Shown: positions 46,374 through 55,252 of the stretch, one piece after another | How positions within the stretch are numbered: position 1 is the first letter of the stretch | How the letters are laid out: each line of letters starts with the position of its first letter | NCBI GenBank assembly: GCA_030455605.1 | Contig: JAKDPD010000008.1 | Coordinates: 1 to 55,252, forward strand | Source of the DNA: Lactobacillus sp. | GTDB taxonomy: Bacteria; Bacillota; Bacilli; Lactobacillales; Lactobacillaceae | DNA: 55,252 nt | Direction: 5' to 3' | Position numbers and translations under genes: made by a program | The notes under the pieces: generated by a model | Seen by the model: only the letters and a program-made list of their open reading frames with translations | Databases searched by the model: none | Told to the model about the DNA's origin: nothing

Positions 46374-47267
46374 ATGAAATATACAATTTCTAATAACATG
46401 CTCAACGTCGTTGTTTCAAGTCATGGTGCTGAGCTACAAAGTGTACGTGGGATTAACAGTCAGATGGAGTATTTATGGCAAGCGGATCCCGCTATCTGGG
46501 GGCATCATGCACCAGTGCTGTTTCCAATTGTGGGTCGACTCAAGGATGATTCTTATCGTTACCAGGGTAAAACTTATCACATGGGCCAACATGGCTTTGT
46601 GCGTGATCAAGGATTTAAAGTGGTTTACCAGTCAGCTGAGAGTATTACCTTCTCCTTGCAGGCGAACGCAGAGACTTTGAAACAGTACCCATTTAACTTT
46701 GAACTCCGGGTTAACTACAATTTGCTTAACAATTTGTTGGAAGAGAATTTTACCGTGATTAACCAAGACCAGAAGGAATTGATTTTTGGAATTGGCGGTC
46801 ATCCTGGATTTAATGTGCCAGTTGATGCTAAAACGCAGAAAGAAGATTATTATTTTAGTTGTCAGCCATCTGTTGCGCGGGTTCGAATTCCGTTAGTGGG
46901 TTCTTTTCTAGACTGGCAGAATCGCTCAATTGCCTCAACGGATAGTTTGATTACGTTGAGTGATCATTTATTTAAAAAGGATGCACTGATTTTTCAGTTG
47001 TCTGGGCATAAGAATCGGGTGTCGTTACGGACAGATGAGAGCCATTTCCATGTTAATGTCTGGACTCGGGATGCGCCTTTTGTCGGCATCTGGTCACAAT
47101 ATCCAAAGACTGCGAATTATGTTTGCATTGAACCTTGGTGGGGGATTGCGGATCGCAGTGATAGCAATGGGCAATTAGAAGATAAGCAAGGGATGAACCG
47201 GCTTAAAACTGGTGAAAAGTTCACCGCAGGCTTTGGGATGGCTTTTCACCCTAAGGTTAATCGTTAA
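46374..47267 (+). CDS. Aldose 1-epimerase family protein
   Basis: Mutarotase-fold enzyme of 297 residues, similar to LacX-type proteins. The beta-sandwich motifs HGAELQSVRG, WQADPAIWGHHAPVLFPIVGRL, HGFVRDQGF, GGHPGFNVP and the C-terminal CIEPWWGIADR are characteristic. Conserved His and Glu residues for proton transfer are visible in those segments. The sugar is unknown. The start is ATG at 46374; a GTG three bases earlier is in frame. It ends at a bidirectional terminator opposite plsY. Confidence 0.92.
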   Translation: MKYTISNNMLNVVVSSHGAELQSVRGINSQMEYLWQADPAIWGHHAPVLFPIVGRLKDDSYRYQGKTYHMGQHGFVRDQGFKVVYQSAESITFSLQANAETLKQYPFNFELRVNYNLLNNLLEENFTVINQDQKELIFGIGGHPGFNVPVDAKTQKEDYYFSCQPSVARVRIPLVGSFLDWQNRSIASTDSLITLSDHLFKKDALIFQLSGHKNRVSLRTDESHFHVNVWTRDAPFVGIWSQYPKTANYVCIEPWWGIADRSDSNGQLEDKQGMNRLKTGEKFTAGFGMAFHPKVNR

Positions 47268-47283
47268 AGTGGTAGTTACAAAA

Positions 47284-47317
47284 AACAAAAAACTGCTCAT
47301 TTGGGCAGTTTTTTGTT
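47284..47317. terminator. Bidirectional terminator
   Basis: AACAAAAAACTGC (47284-47296) pairs perfectly with GCAGTTTTTTGTT (47305-47317). It lies between the convergent epimerase and plsY genes. Confidence 0.92.
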
Positions 47318-47332
47318 AGCTAAAGCCAGTTT

Positions 47333-47959
47333 TTATGCACGATGTTGTTTGAACCAATAAACCAATCCGAAAGGAACAAGATTTTCATCATGATGCCAAA
47401 TCCGCAACATATTGCTACGGTGATTCCAGTAAATCAGTACCACAAGAATAGCTGTCATGATCGATAAGGGGATATCGTGAAATCCCAAGGTAACGAAGAA
47501 AATGAGTAGAATGGCAATCAAACTGGTGAGTGATACCATACTGGTGATAAACAACAAGGGGAAAAAGATAAAGAAACAAATCCAAAAGAGGGATAGGTTA
47601 TAACCTAGCAAAAAGCCAGCCGTGGTTGCAACGGCCTTGCCACCCTTGAATTTTAAAAAGATAGAAAACGCATGACCTAAAATAACTGCCACACCACATA
47701 GCAAACACCATAGCTGATGCCTACTACCTAACAATAGTGGTATCATCGTTGCTACCGTTCCCTTTAAAAAGTCGAACAGGAAGACAAACGTTCCGGCTTT
47801 GACGCCCAAAACGCGAAAGGTATTCGTGGTTCCAATGTTACCGGAACCATATTGACGGATATCTTTATGAAAAAAGGTCTTCCCTACAATGACCCCCATC
47901 GGAACTGAACCGATTAAGTATGCTAAAATAAGTAGCGATGCAAATTTTATTGCAAACAT
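47333..47959 (-). CDS. plsY: Glycerol-3-phosphate acyltransferase PlsY
   Basis: Integral membrane enzyme that transfers acyl groups from acyl phosphate to glycerol 3-phosphate, the first step of phospholipid synthesis. The start is the ATG at 47959, behind AGAGAGG. The motifs LIGSVPMGVIVG, GSGNIGTTNTFRVLG, FDFLKGT and HAFSIFLKFKGGKAVATTAG are the known PlsY active-site segments. About five to six membrane helices fill 208 residues. It is divergent from parE, the conserved plsY-parE pairing of Firmicutes. Confidence 0.97.
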   Translation of the reverse strand: MFAIKFASLLILAYLIGSVPMGVIVGKTFFHKDIRQYGSGNIGTTNTFRVLGVKAGTFVFLFDFLKGTVATMIPLLLGSRHQLWCLLCGVAVILGHAFSIFLKFKGGKAVATTAGFLLGYNLSLFWICFFIFFPLLFITSMVSLTSLIAILLIFFVTLGFHDIPLSIMTAILVVLIYWNHRSNMLRIWHHDENLVPFGLVYWFKQHRA

Positions 47960-48057
47960 ATTGACCTCTCTCATTAGAAACTATGGTTATTTTAGCAAAG
48001 ATTCGTGGTTAAAAACATGGTAGAGGTTAATTGATTGAACAAATTGGAGGAATTTTA

Positions 48058-50001
48058 GTGACTAAGAATGCTTATAATGATTCTTCAATTCAAATTTTAC
48101 ATGGCCTAGAGGCGGTTCGTAAACGTCCTGGAATGTATATTGGATCAACCGATATTCATGGCCTGAATCAACTGGTTTATGAAATTGTCGATAATTCAGT
48201 TGATGAAGCGATGGCTGGTTATGGGAAACAAATTGATGTGACCATTCATCCTGACAATAGTGTAACCGTGCGTGATTTTGGACGCGGGATGCCAGTGGGG
48301 ATGCATAAGTCTGGTAAGCCAACTATTGAAGTAATCTTGACGGTGCTGCATGCTGGTGGGAAGTTTACCGAACAAAATTACAAAACTTCTGGTGGTTTAC
48401 ATGGGGTTGGGTCATCAGTGGTTAATGCGCTGTCTAGCTATTTGCGCGTGCATGTTGTGCGTGATGGTCGTGCTTATGAGGAAGTCTTTGAAAATGGTGG
48501 TCATCCGGTCGGCACGCTTAAGTGCTTAGGTGGCACTAATGAAAAGACTGGGACAACGATTACCTTTAAGCCTGATGCAACAGTTTTTTCGACGACTAAG
48601 TATCGCTATGACACAATCCGTGAACGGTTAATGGAGTCAGCCTTCTTACTCAAAGGGGTAACTTTTAACTTAACAGACGAGCGTGAGCCAGAAAAACACG
48701 ATACGTTTAAGTTCGATGATGGGATTCAATCTTTTGTCAGTTATCTGAATGAGGGAAAAGACAGCTTAAGCGACGTTTTCTACTTTGATGGGAAACAAGA
48801 TCAAATTAAAGTTGAATTTGCTGGTCAGTATAATGACGGCTATGCTGAAAATTTGGTTTCCTTTGTCAATAATGTTCGGACCACTGGTGGTGGTACCCAT
48901 GAAGCGGGGGCTAAAACCGGTTTTACGAGAGTTTTTAATGATTATGCCAAGAAGCTTGGATTACTTGCTAAAAAGGATAAAAACATTGATGGCTCCGATT
49001 ACCGTGAAGGCTTAAGTGCCGTCTTGTCAGTCAAGATTCCTGAAGAACTGCTAGAATTTGAAGGACAGACTAAGGGTAAGCTAGGGACAGCCCAGGCGCG
49101 TTCTGCAGTTGATGCAGTGGTTTACGAGAAGCTGAGCTACTATCTCATGGAAAATGGGGAATTAGCCCAGAATTTAGTTAAAAAAGCGCAACGTGCGCGT
49201 GAAGCGCGTGAGGCGGCCCGTAAGGCCCGCGATGATAGTCGCAACGGCAAGAAACGCCGTAAGAAGGAAATCCTCTCTGGTAAATTAACCCCAGCGCAAT
49301 CACGCAATCCTGAAAAGAATGAACTTTTCTTAGTCGAAGGGGACTCTGCTGGTGGCTCTGCTAAGCAAGGACGAGATCGGCGCTTTCAAGCGATTTTGCC
49401 TTTGCGGGGAAAAGTTTTAAATACTCAAAAAGCGAAACTCGCTGATATTTTCAAAAACGAAGAAATCAATACCATGATTCATACGATTGGCGCGGGTGTA
49501 GGCACTGAATTTAAGGCCACCGACGCTAATTATGACAAGATCATTATTATGACTGATGCCGATGATGATGGAGCCCATATTCAAATTTTGCTCCTAACAT
49601 TCTTTTATCGTTATATGCGACCGATGGTTGAACAAGGCAAGGTCTATATTGCCTTGCCACCACTGTATCGCTTGCAAAAGGGTAGCGGTAAAAAGGCTGA
49701 GGTCAAATATGCCTGGACTGAAGATGAGCTAAGCCACGATGAGCACGAGATGGGCAAACGTTATGCGTTGCAACGATTTAAAGGATTAGGCGAAATGAAC
49801 GCTGATCAGCTGTGGCAGACCACAATGAATCCTGCTAGTCGGATGCTCATCCGCGTTAAGATTGATGATGCTGCCATTGCCGAACGTCGTGTGACCACGT
49901 TAATGGGTGACAAAGTGGCGGCAAGACGGCAATGGATTGAAGAAAATGTCAAATTTAGAATGGGCGAAGCAGGTTCCATTCTAGATAGTGAACAAGATTA
50001 A
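48058..50001 (+). CDS. parE: DNA topoisomerase IV subunit B
   Basis: ATPase subunit of topoisomerase IV, which decatenates daughter chromosomes. The GTG at 48058, seven bases after GGAGG, gives 647 residues (MTKNAYNDSSIQILHG). A TTG at 48031 is in frame, but lacks comparable support. GHKL ATPase motifs are EIVDNSVDEA, FGRGMPVG and GLHGVGSSVVNAL. The Toprim motif EGDSAGGSAKQGRDR is near 427 and DADDDGAHI later. The neighbour parC begins 21 bases downstream. Confidence 0.97.
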   Translation: MTKNAYNDSSIQILHGLEAVRKRPGMYIGSTDIHGLNQLVYEIVDNSVDEAMAGYGKQIDVTIHPDNSVTVRDFGRGMPVGMHKSGKPTIEVILTVLHAGGKFTEQNYKTSGGLHGVGSSVVNALSSYLRVHVVRDGRAYEEVFENGGHPVGTLKCLGGTNEKTGTTITFKPDATVFSTTKYRYDTIRERLMESAFLLKGVTFNLTDEREPEKHDTFKFDDGIQSFVSYLNEGKDSLSDVFYFDGKQDQIKVEFAGQYNDGYAENLVSFVNNVRTTGGGTHEAGAKTGFTRVFNDYAKKLGLLAKKDKNIDGSDYREGLSAVLSVKIPEELLEFEGQTKGKLGTAQARSAVDAVVYEKLSYYLMENGELAQNLVKKAQRAREAREAARKARDDSRNGKKRRKKEILSGKLTPAQSRNPEKNELFLVEGDSAGGSAKQGRDRRFQAILPLRGKVLNTQKAKLADIFKNEEINTMIHTIGAGVGTEFKATDANYDKIIIMTDADDDGAHIQILLLTFFYRYMRPMVEQGKVYIALPPLYRLQKGSGKKAEVKYAWTEDELSHDEHEMGKRYALQRFKGLGEMNADQLWQTTMNPASRMLIRVKIDDAAIAERRVTTLMGDKVAARRQWIEENVKFRMGEAGSILDSEQD

Positions 50002-50022
50002 ATGAAAAGGATCAAATAAGTC

Positions 50023-52500
50023 ATGACGACAGATGAACGAATTCGTGAGATGCCGCTTGAACAGGTCATGGGTGAACGGTTTGGACGCTACTCCAAATAT
50101 ATTATTCAGGAGCGAGCATTACCTGATATTCGTGATGGATTAAAACCCGTCCAGCGGCGGATTCTGTATGCGATGTATCAAGATAATAATACCTTTGATA
50201 AGCCATATAAAAAGGCTGCTAAGGCAGTGGGTAATATCATGGGTAATTATCACCCACATGGTGATAGTTCTATCTACGGAGCGCTGGTGCACTTATCGCA
50301 GAGCTGGCGCATGCGTGAACCGCTCATTGAAATGCATGGTAATAATGGTTCCATGGACGGTGATGGTCCGGCTGCGATGCGTTATACGGAGTCGCGCTTA
50401 AGCCGCATTGCAAATGTCTTATTACAAGATATCGACAAAGAGACTGTCAACATGGTACTCAATTTTGACGATACTGAGTATGAGCCAACGGTATTACCAG
50501 CCCGGTTCCCTAATTTATTAGTGAATGGTTCAACCGGAATTTCAGCCGGTTATGCGACGGCTATTCCGTCTCACAACTTGAGTGAAGTCATTGATGCTAC
50601 GATTTATTTGCTCAAGCATCCAGATGCGAGCTTAGATGATCTGATGCAGTTTGTGCAAGGACCAGATTTCCCAACTGGGGCGATTGTACTTGATAAGAAT
50701 GGACTAAAAGAAGCTTATGAAACCGGCCGTGGTCGGATTCAGGTCCGGGCCAAAACGACGATTCAAGAGATTCGCGGTCATCGTCAGCAAATTGTGGCCA
50801 CGGAAATTCCCTTTGACGTGAATAAAGCCACGCTGGTTAAAAAGATGGACGAAATTCGCGTTAATCGTGAGATTGATGGAATTGCCGAGGTCAGGGACGA
50901 GACGGATCGCCACGGCTTATCGGTCGTGGTTGAGCTCAAAAAAGATGCTGATGCTCAAAATATTTTGAATTACCTCTTTAAAAATACCGAATTGCAAGTG
51001 TCTTATAACTTCAATATGGTCGCTATTGACCGTATGACACCAGTGCAAGTGGGACTTAAACGTATTTTAGCCTCATATTTGGCGCACGAGCGAGAGGTCG
51101 TCACCAATCGGACCCGGTACAATTTGCATAAGGCAGAAGTCCGGCTTGAGATTGTGGCTGGGTTAATTCATGTGATGGATATTTTAGATGCCGTCATTAA
51201 AACCATTCGGGCATCAAAAAATAAGGCTGATGCACAAGCTAATTTAGTTAAGCAATACCAATTTACTAAGCGGCAAGCTGAAGCGATTGTTTCCTTACAA
51301 TTGTACCGGTTAACGAATACTGATGTCGTTGCCCTAGTCGCGGAACAAAAGCAGTTAACGACTTTAATTGCAGGCTATCAAAAGCTACTAGCAGATGATC
51401 AAGTCTTGCAAGCGCAAATTATTGCGGAGCTCACTGAGGTAAAAAAGCAGTTTGGTTCACCGCGGCGCACCGAAATTTCCGGCAAAGCCGCTAAAATTCA
51501 GATTAATGAAAAAGCCTTAGTTGTTGATGAACAAGTTCGTGTGCTTATTTCACGTGACGGCTACTTAAAGCGGTCATCACTACGCTCATTCCAGTCAACT
51601 GATGATGCTGACAACGGCCTGCCAACTGGTGATCAAGTCGTCTTTGAAAAGACATTATCAACCTTGGCGAACTTATATTTATTTACAAACAAGGGTCACT
51701 TAGTTTATCGGCCGGTTCATGATTTAATTGATGTGAAGTGGAAAGATACGGGACAGCACCTTTCACAAGAAATTGGACTCGATAGTAGTGAGCAAGTCAT
51801 CCGTGTCTTTGAGGTGCCGCATTTAGATGCCAATGTCTGCTTCTTATTAGCAAGTCGCGATGGCTATATCAAACAAGTCCCATTGGCGCAATTACAGCCA
51901 ACCAGAACGTATCGTTCACGTGCAATTACAGCGATGAAGCTTAAGTCTGCTGATGACATTGTGCTGAGAGTTGATTTGCTGGCAGCTGATGCGGCAACTG
52001 ACATCATTTTGTTTACCAGTCATGCTTACGCTGTTCGCTTTGCGACTGCTGAAGTACCGGAACTAGGTGCTAAGGCGGCTGGTGTCAAGTCAGTTAACTT
52101 AAAAGAGGGTGATACAGTCGTCGCTTATGTCTTAATTCAGCCTGAAGCAGCGAGTGATTATCATATTGGTATCATGACCCAGCGCGGTGCCTTTAAACAA
52201 ATTAAGGCCGAAATCATTCATGCTGTTTCGCGTGCTAAACGCGGTGTCATGGTATTACGTGAATTGAAAACCAAGCCGCATCGGATTGCGGCGGTCACGG
52301 CCTACCTGCAAAATCATCAATTATTAATTACGACTTCAAGCGCCAGACAGGTGACAGTTGCAACGAATGCTTACCCTGTAGGGGATCGCTACTCCAATGG
52401 TTCCTTTGTCATGGATCCTGAGCTGGATGGTACGCCGGTCACCATGACTTTAGGGCGTCCTTTAAGCGATGAGCGAGTAGACGCAACTAGATTATTCTAG
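50023..52500 (+). CDS. parC: DNA topoisomerase IV subunit A
   Basis: Cleavage subunit of topoisomerase IV. Active-site Tyr121 lies in AAMRYTE. The winged-helix core (DGLKPVQRRILYAM; HPHGDSSIY) and the coiled coil precede a C-terminal DNA-wrapping beta-propeller from about 500 (GYLKRSSLRSFQS, KGHLVYRPVHDL, GYIKQVPLAQL, RGAFKQIKAEI). The 825-residue length is typical. In the quinolone-determining region Ser82 (Ser80 of S. aureus GrlA) is kept, but the Glu84 position is Gly86. Co-transcribed with parE. Confidence 0.97.
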   Translation: MTTDERIREMPLEQVMGERFGRYSKYIIQERALPDIRDGLKPVQRRILYAMYQDNNTFDKPYKKAAKAVGNIMGNYHPHGDSSIYGALVHLSQSWRMREPLIEMHGNNGSMDGDGPAAMRYTESRLSRIANVLLQDIDKETVNMVLNFDDTEYEPTVLPARFPNLLVNGSTGISAGYATAIPSHNLSEVIDATIYLLKHPDASLDDLMQFVQGPDFPTGAIVLDKNGLKEAYETGRGRIQVRAKTTIQEIRGHRQQIVATEIPFDVNKATLVKKMDEIRVNREIDGIAEVRDETDRHGLSVVVELKKDADAQNILNYLFKNTELQVSYNFNMVAIDRMTPVQVGLKRILASYLAHEREVVTNRTRYNLHKAEVRLEIVAGLIHVMDILDAVIKTIRASKNKADAQANLVKQYQFTKRQAEAIVSLQLYRLTNTDVVALVAEQKQLTTLIAGYQKLLADDQVLQAQIIAELTEVKKQFGSPRRTEISGKAAKIQINEKALVVDEQVRVLISRDGYLKRSSLRSFQSTDDADNGLPTGDQVVFEKTLSTLANLYLFTNKGHLVYRPVHDLIDVKWKDTGQHLSQEIGLDSSEQVIRVFEVPHLDANVCFLLASRDGYIKQVPLAQLQPTRTYRSRAITAMKLKSADDIVLRVDLLAADAATDIILFTSHAYAVRFATAEVPELGAKAAGVKSVNLKEGDTVVAYVLIQPEAASDYHIGIMTQRGAFKQIKAEIIHAVSRAKRGVMVLRELKTKPHRIAAVTAYLQNHQLLITTSSARQVTVATNAYPVGDRYSNGSFVMDPELDGTPVTMTLGRPLSDERVDATRLF

Positions 52501-52568
52501 CTGCTAAGCTAAAAATGGGTTAACATAAACAAGGCATAATCATCAAATTAGACGGAAGAGGAAGAAAA

Positions 52569-53504
52569 ATGGAAAAAGAATTTGTTTTCGGTCATCAGAA
52601 TCCAGACACAGATGCAATTGGTACGGCGATTGCGTATTCCTATTTGCAAAACAAGTTAGGTTACAATACTGAAGCAGTTGCATTGGGTGAACCCAATGAT
52701 GAAACTGCATATGCACTGAAGGCTTTTGGCTTTAAAGCACCACGCGTCATTACAAAGGCTGGTAGTGAAGTTAAGGCCGTGATGCTCGTGGATCATAACG
52801 AACCACAACAAAGTGTGGCTGATATTGCGGATTTGAAAGTCACACATGTGGTTGATCACCACCGAATTATGAATTTTAATACCAGTAATCCTTTGTATTA
52901 TCGTGCTGAACCGGTTGGTTGCACTTCGACTATTGTTTGGAAAATGTTCCGTGAGAATAATGTTCCCATTCCTAGCAATATTGCTGGCATCATGGCTTCG
53001 GCAATTATTTCTGACACCTTATTATTAAAATCACCAACGACGACACCTGATGACCACGAATCTTTGCCAGCATTAGCAAAATTAGCTGGGATTGACTATC
53101 AAAGCTACGGCTTAGATATGCTTAAGGCTGGTACCAATATTGCGGCTAAATCAGAGGCTGAATTAATTGATGTTGATGCCAAAAGTTTTGCCTTAAATGG
53201 CAAGAACGTTCGTGTTGCTCAAATTAATGTGGTTGATTTGGCTGAAGCAATGGCGCGTAAAGATGCCTTTTTAGCTGCTATGAAGACTGCTGCAACTGCT
53301 AGTCACTACGATATGTTCATGCTGTTAATTACGAATATTCTTGATTCTGATTCACGTGCCTTAGTGGTTGGATCAGATGAAACCAAGGCAGTCTTTGAAA
53401 AAGCCTTCGGTAAGAAGTTGCAAGCCTCTGAAATGGTCTTACCTGGTGTCGTTTCACGTAAAAAGCAAGTCGTCCCACCATTAACGCAAGCATTTGAAGC
53501 TTAA
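52569..53504 (+). CDS. ppaC: Manganese-dependent inorganic pyrophosphatase
   Basis: Family II (DHH) pyrophosphatase that drives biosynthesis by removing pyrophosphate. The metal-binding motifs [14 protein letters not shown] and VDHHRIMNF are present. The C-terminal DHHA2 domain ends [14 protein letters not shown]. The 311-residue length is standard. The ribosome site GAAGAGGAAG lies close to the ATG. It lies 15 bases before the cyclophilin gene. Confidence 0.97.
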   Translation: MEKEFVFGHQNPDTDAIGTAIAYSYLQNKLGYNTEAVALGEPNDETAYALKAFGFKAPRVITKAGSEVKAVMLVDHNEPQQSVADIADLKVTHVVDHHRIMNFNTSNPLYYRAEPVGCTSTIVWKMFRENNVPIPSNIAGIMASAIISDTLLLKSPTTTPDDHESLPALAKLAGIDYQSYGLDMLKAGTNIAAKSEAELIDVDAKSFALNGKNVRVAQINVVDLAEAMARKDAFLAAMKTAATASHYDMFMLLITNILDSDSRALVVGSDETKAVFEKAFGKKLQASEMVLPGVVSRKKQVVPPLTQAFEA

Positions 53505-53519
53505 TTTTAAAGGAGCAAT

Positions 53520-54104
53520 ATGAGCTATCCACAATTAGATTTAGCTAAAGCTAGTGTCCAAGTCGTGATGCAAACCAATCATGGTGACATTACCCTCGCA
53601 CTATTCCCAAAATTGGCACCAAAGACGGTTGAAAACTTTGTGGGCCTTGCTAAGAAAAGTTACTATGATGGCGTAATTTTTCACCGGGTCATTAGTGACT
53701 TCATGATTCAAGGCGGGGATCCTGATGGTAATGGTACCGGTGGTACTAGTCTGTGGGGGAAGCCGTTTGCTGATGAATTTTCAAATCAGCTATTCAACTT
53801 ACGTGGTGCTTTATCGATGGCCAATGCTGGTCCAAATACCAATGGCAGCCAATTTTTCATTGTCCAAAATAAGAATGTGCCTAAGCGGATTTTGAGTCAG
53901 ATGAAGCATGTTGGTTATCCAGAGGCCATCATTGAAGCCTATCGCCAAGGCGGTACTCCTTGGCTCGATGGGCATCATACTGTCTTTGGCCAAGTAACGA
54001 CTGGCCTTGAGGTGGTCGATGAAATCGCCAAGGTTAAGCGTGATGCCATGGATAAGCCACTTGACGATGTGGTGATTAATACCATTACCGTCACTGAAGC
54101 CTAA
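53520..54104 (+). CDS. Peptidyl-prolyl cis-trans isomerase, cyclophilin type
   Basis: Cytoplasmic cyclophilin of 194 residues without signal peptide. It shows [22 protein letters not shown] with the catalytic Arg and Phe/Met/Gln, then [19 protein letters not shown] and the [17 protein letters not shown] segment. A small insert ([25 protein letters not shown]) between the core and last strand is typical of lactobacillar members. The ribosome site is AAAGGAG. It ends at a bidirectional terminator. Confidence 0.95.
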   Translation: MSYPQLDLAKASVQVVMQTNHGDITLALFPKLAPKTVENFVGLAKKSYYDGVIFHRVISDFMIQGGDPDGNGTGGTSLWGKPFADEFSNQLFNLRGALSMANAGPNTNGSQFFIVQNKNVPKRILSQMKHVGYPEAIIEAYRQGGTPWLDGHHTVFGQVTTGLEVVDEIAKVKRDAMDKPLDDVVINTITVTEA

Positions 54105-54114
54105 TTTTACTTAA

Positions 54115-54152
54115 CAAAAAAACAACTGAGCTAATGACTCAGTTGTTTTTTT
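54115..54152. terminator. Bidirectional terminator overlapping the xerS end
   Basis: AAAAAAACAACTGAG pairs perfectly with CTCAGTTGTTTTTTT around a 7-base loop. The last codons and the stop of the minus-strand recombinase lie inside one arm. Confidence 0.9.
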
Positions 54153-55215
54153 GCTCTGCTAGATTACTGATTTCATGTAAGGCTTCTTTTTGCACGGTTT
54201 GATCAACGTGCGTATAAAGATCAGTCGCACTGGTGCCTTTTTGACCAAGTTGTTGTGACACGAGCACTTGGTCTTTAGTAATGTTGTACAGCTCGCTGGC
54301 CAAGGTATGACGTAATTTATGGGGGGTAAGGGGATGGCCAAAGGCAGTCGAATATTTTTTGACGAGTTTTTCAACTGAGTTAGCCGTAATACGCCTCGTG
54401 TTGCCATGATAAATAGTTAGAAAGAAGGCCGTATCCTTTTTTAAAGCGTGATAGCGCTGTGCGCGCAACGCTTGGTACTGTTTGAGATATGGCATGGTCC
54501 ATGGTGCAATGGGCACACTGTCACGTTGCCCGCCTTTACGTGTGACATCAAGCATATTTTGTTTCCAGTTGATATCAGCTAAGTTAACATTAACTGCTTC
54601 AGAAACTCGAACGCCTGTTCCTAGTATCAGTGCAATTAATGCAAGGTCACGTTCTTTATTAATTTTAAACGCTGGTAAAGCCCGTTTATCGCAATGCTGC
54701 TCATACTCATTATTAATGAAAGTCATAAAGGTGAATTTCATTTCACCACGATACATATGACTGGCCATGGCATGGGCACGATAATTTAACGTTTGGGTAT
54801 TATTTAAGGAGTCAATCTTCAGCATCACATTGCGTTCAAAATATGGCTCACCATTTTGATTATCCGCAGTAATGGTTAAGAATTTAAATAGCGATCGTAA
54901 GGCATTGATTGACCGATTAATGGACGTAGGAGAATTTAAATGCCTCTGAGCGTTCATTGAATGACGTAAATGATCAACATACAGCAGCAAATCATCACGG
55001 CGCAGATGTGCCAAAACTTCGGTGGGAACAGCTTTATTGGTTTTGGCAGTGGTAATGCCAGTGGCACGTAGCCAGTCAAAAAAACGCCTAATTTCAGTTA
55101 AATATTGGTAGGTGGTCGTAATCGCATGATTAGTTCCTAAATAAAATTCATTAACGTAAGTCGGTAATTTAGCTAATTCGACTTCGATTAGGCCAAGGTA
55201 ACGATCTGATTCCAT
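54139..55215 (-). CDS. xerS: XerS-type tyrosine recombinase
   Basis: Likely resolves chromosome dimers at a difSL-type site as a single recombinase. At 358 residues it matches XerS (about 356) rather than XerC/XerD (about 300). The N-terminal layout LPTYVNEFYLG...TTTYQYLTEIRRFFDWLRATGI also fits. Catalytic residues are Arg203 (GVRVSE), Lys227 (TRKGGQRD), His299 and Arg302 (TPHKLRH) and Tyr334 (TDLYTHV). The fifth residue, usually His in LGH, is Gln325 (LGQKGTSATDLYTH). Start at 55215 behind GAAAGGA. The dif site, normally upstream of xerS, would lie beyond the window. A phage integrase is less likely because no phage gene adjoins. Confidence 0.85.
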   Translation of the reverse strand: MESDRYLGLIEVELAKLPTYVNEFYLGTNHAITTTYQYLTEIRRFFDWLRATGITTAKTNKAVPTEVLAHLRRDDLLLYVDHLRHSMNAQRHLNSPTSINRSINALRSLFKFLTITADNQNGEPYFERNVMLKIDSLNNTQTLNYRAHAMASHMYRGEMKFTFMTFINNEYEQHCDKRALPAFKINKERDLALIALILGTGVRVSEAVNVNLADINWKQNMLDVTRKGGQRDSVPIAPWTMPYLKQYQALRAQRYHALKKDTAFFLTIYHGNTRRITANSVEKLVKKYSTAFGHPLTPHKLRHTLASELYNITKDQVLVSQQLGQKGTSATDLYTHVDQTVQKEALHEISNLAEQKNN

Positions 55216-55252
55216 TTAATTTTTTCCTTTCAAATAGTGATTAGTCATAAGT

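Noticed and set aside
54139-55215. Recombinase as evidence for a prophage or integrative element
   Set aside because: Its neighbours are housekeeping genes, its length and N-terminus fit XerS, and no phage or attachment-site repeats are seen in the window.
1-55252. CRISPR arrays, tRNA or rRNA genes
   Set aside because: No regularly spaced repeats and no cloverleaf or rRNA-like stretches were recognised by eye; a tRNAscan or Infernal search would settle this.

Overview
The window reads as a gene-dense, housekeeping segment of a lactic acid bacterium of the family Lactobacillaceae (Bacillota). The evidence is strong AGGAGG-type ribosome binding sites, frequent extended -10 (TGnTATAAT-like) promoters, moderate GC by eye, and gene neighbourhoods shared with Bacillus and lactobacilli: tuf-tig-clpX-ysxC, cvfB-xerD-ribT-scpA-scpB-rluB, cmk-rpsA-der-hup, dprA-topA and hslV-hslU, and parE-parC. 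I cannot name the genus or species from this alone. No rRNA, tRNA, prophage, insertion sequence or CRISPR array was seen, and no gene-free stretch exceeds 300 bases.

Layout. 1-4.6 kb: elongation factor Tu (5' end just outside the window), trigger factor, ClpX, YsxC. 4.7-5.8 kb (minus): nucleoside hydrolase plus a 43-residue small protein. 5.9-13.7 kb: HAD phosphatase, UvrC, Obg, a membrane O-acyltransferase with an SGNH domain, RNase Z and a short-chain dehydrogenase. 13.7-22 kb: L32, a 5'-nucleotidase-type phosphatase, YjzD, DnaE, then pfkA-pyk behind a perfect-consensus catabolite (cre) box. 22-27.2 kb: CvfB, a degenerate XerD-like protein, RibT, the ScpAB condensin subunits, RluB, then an FMN riboswitch controlling the riboflavin transporter RibU. 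27.3-32.9 kb: a frameshifted LysM protein, cytidylate kinase, ribosomal protein S1, Der, HU, a TPR protein. 32.9-38.4 kb: mostly minus-strand genes (amino-acid permease, aldo/keto reductase, YitT, hemolysin III family) around cca. 38.4-47.3 kb: DegV, YozE, RbgA, RNase HII, DprA, TopA, HslVU, mutarotase. 47.3-55.2 kb: PlsY (minus), topoisomerase IV, pyrophosphatase, cyclophilin and a XerS-type recombinase (minus).

The most coherent biological story concerns chromosome dimer resolution. The XerD-like protein keeps the classical xerD-scpAB locus and an intact frame, but only two of the six tyrosine-recombinase catalytic residues. The place where trmFO and xerC normally sit, between topA and hslV, holds only 123 bases. 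A full-length XerS-type recombinase lies at the right edge. Together these suggest that XerS has replaced XerCD and that the XerD relic persists in a non-catalytic role beside condensin, chromosome-segregation and topoisomerase IV genes. XerS itself carries Gln where His is usual.

Other points of interest are local regulatory structures: a hairpin between the SD and the start codon of cmk, a hairpin that buries the dprA SD, duplicated -10 boxes before obg, and an inverted repeat before degV. Also notable are ribT standing without the rest of a riboflavin operon and a glycine in the quinolone-determining region of ParC.
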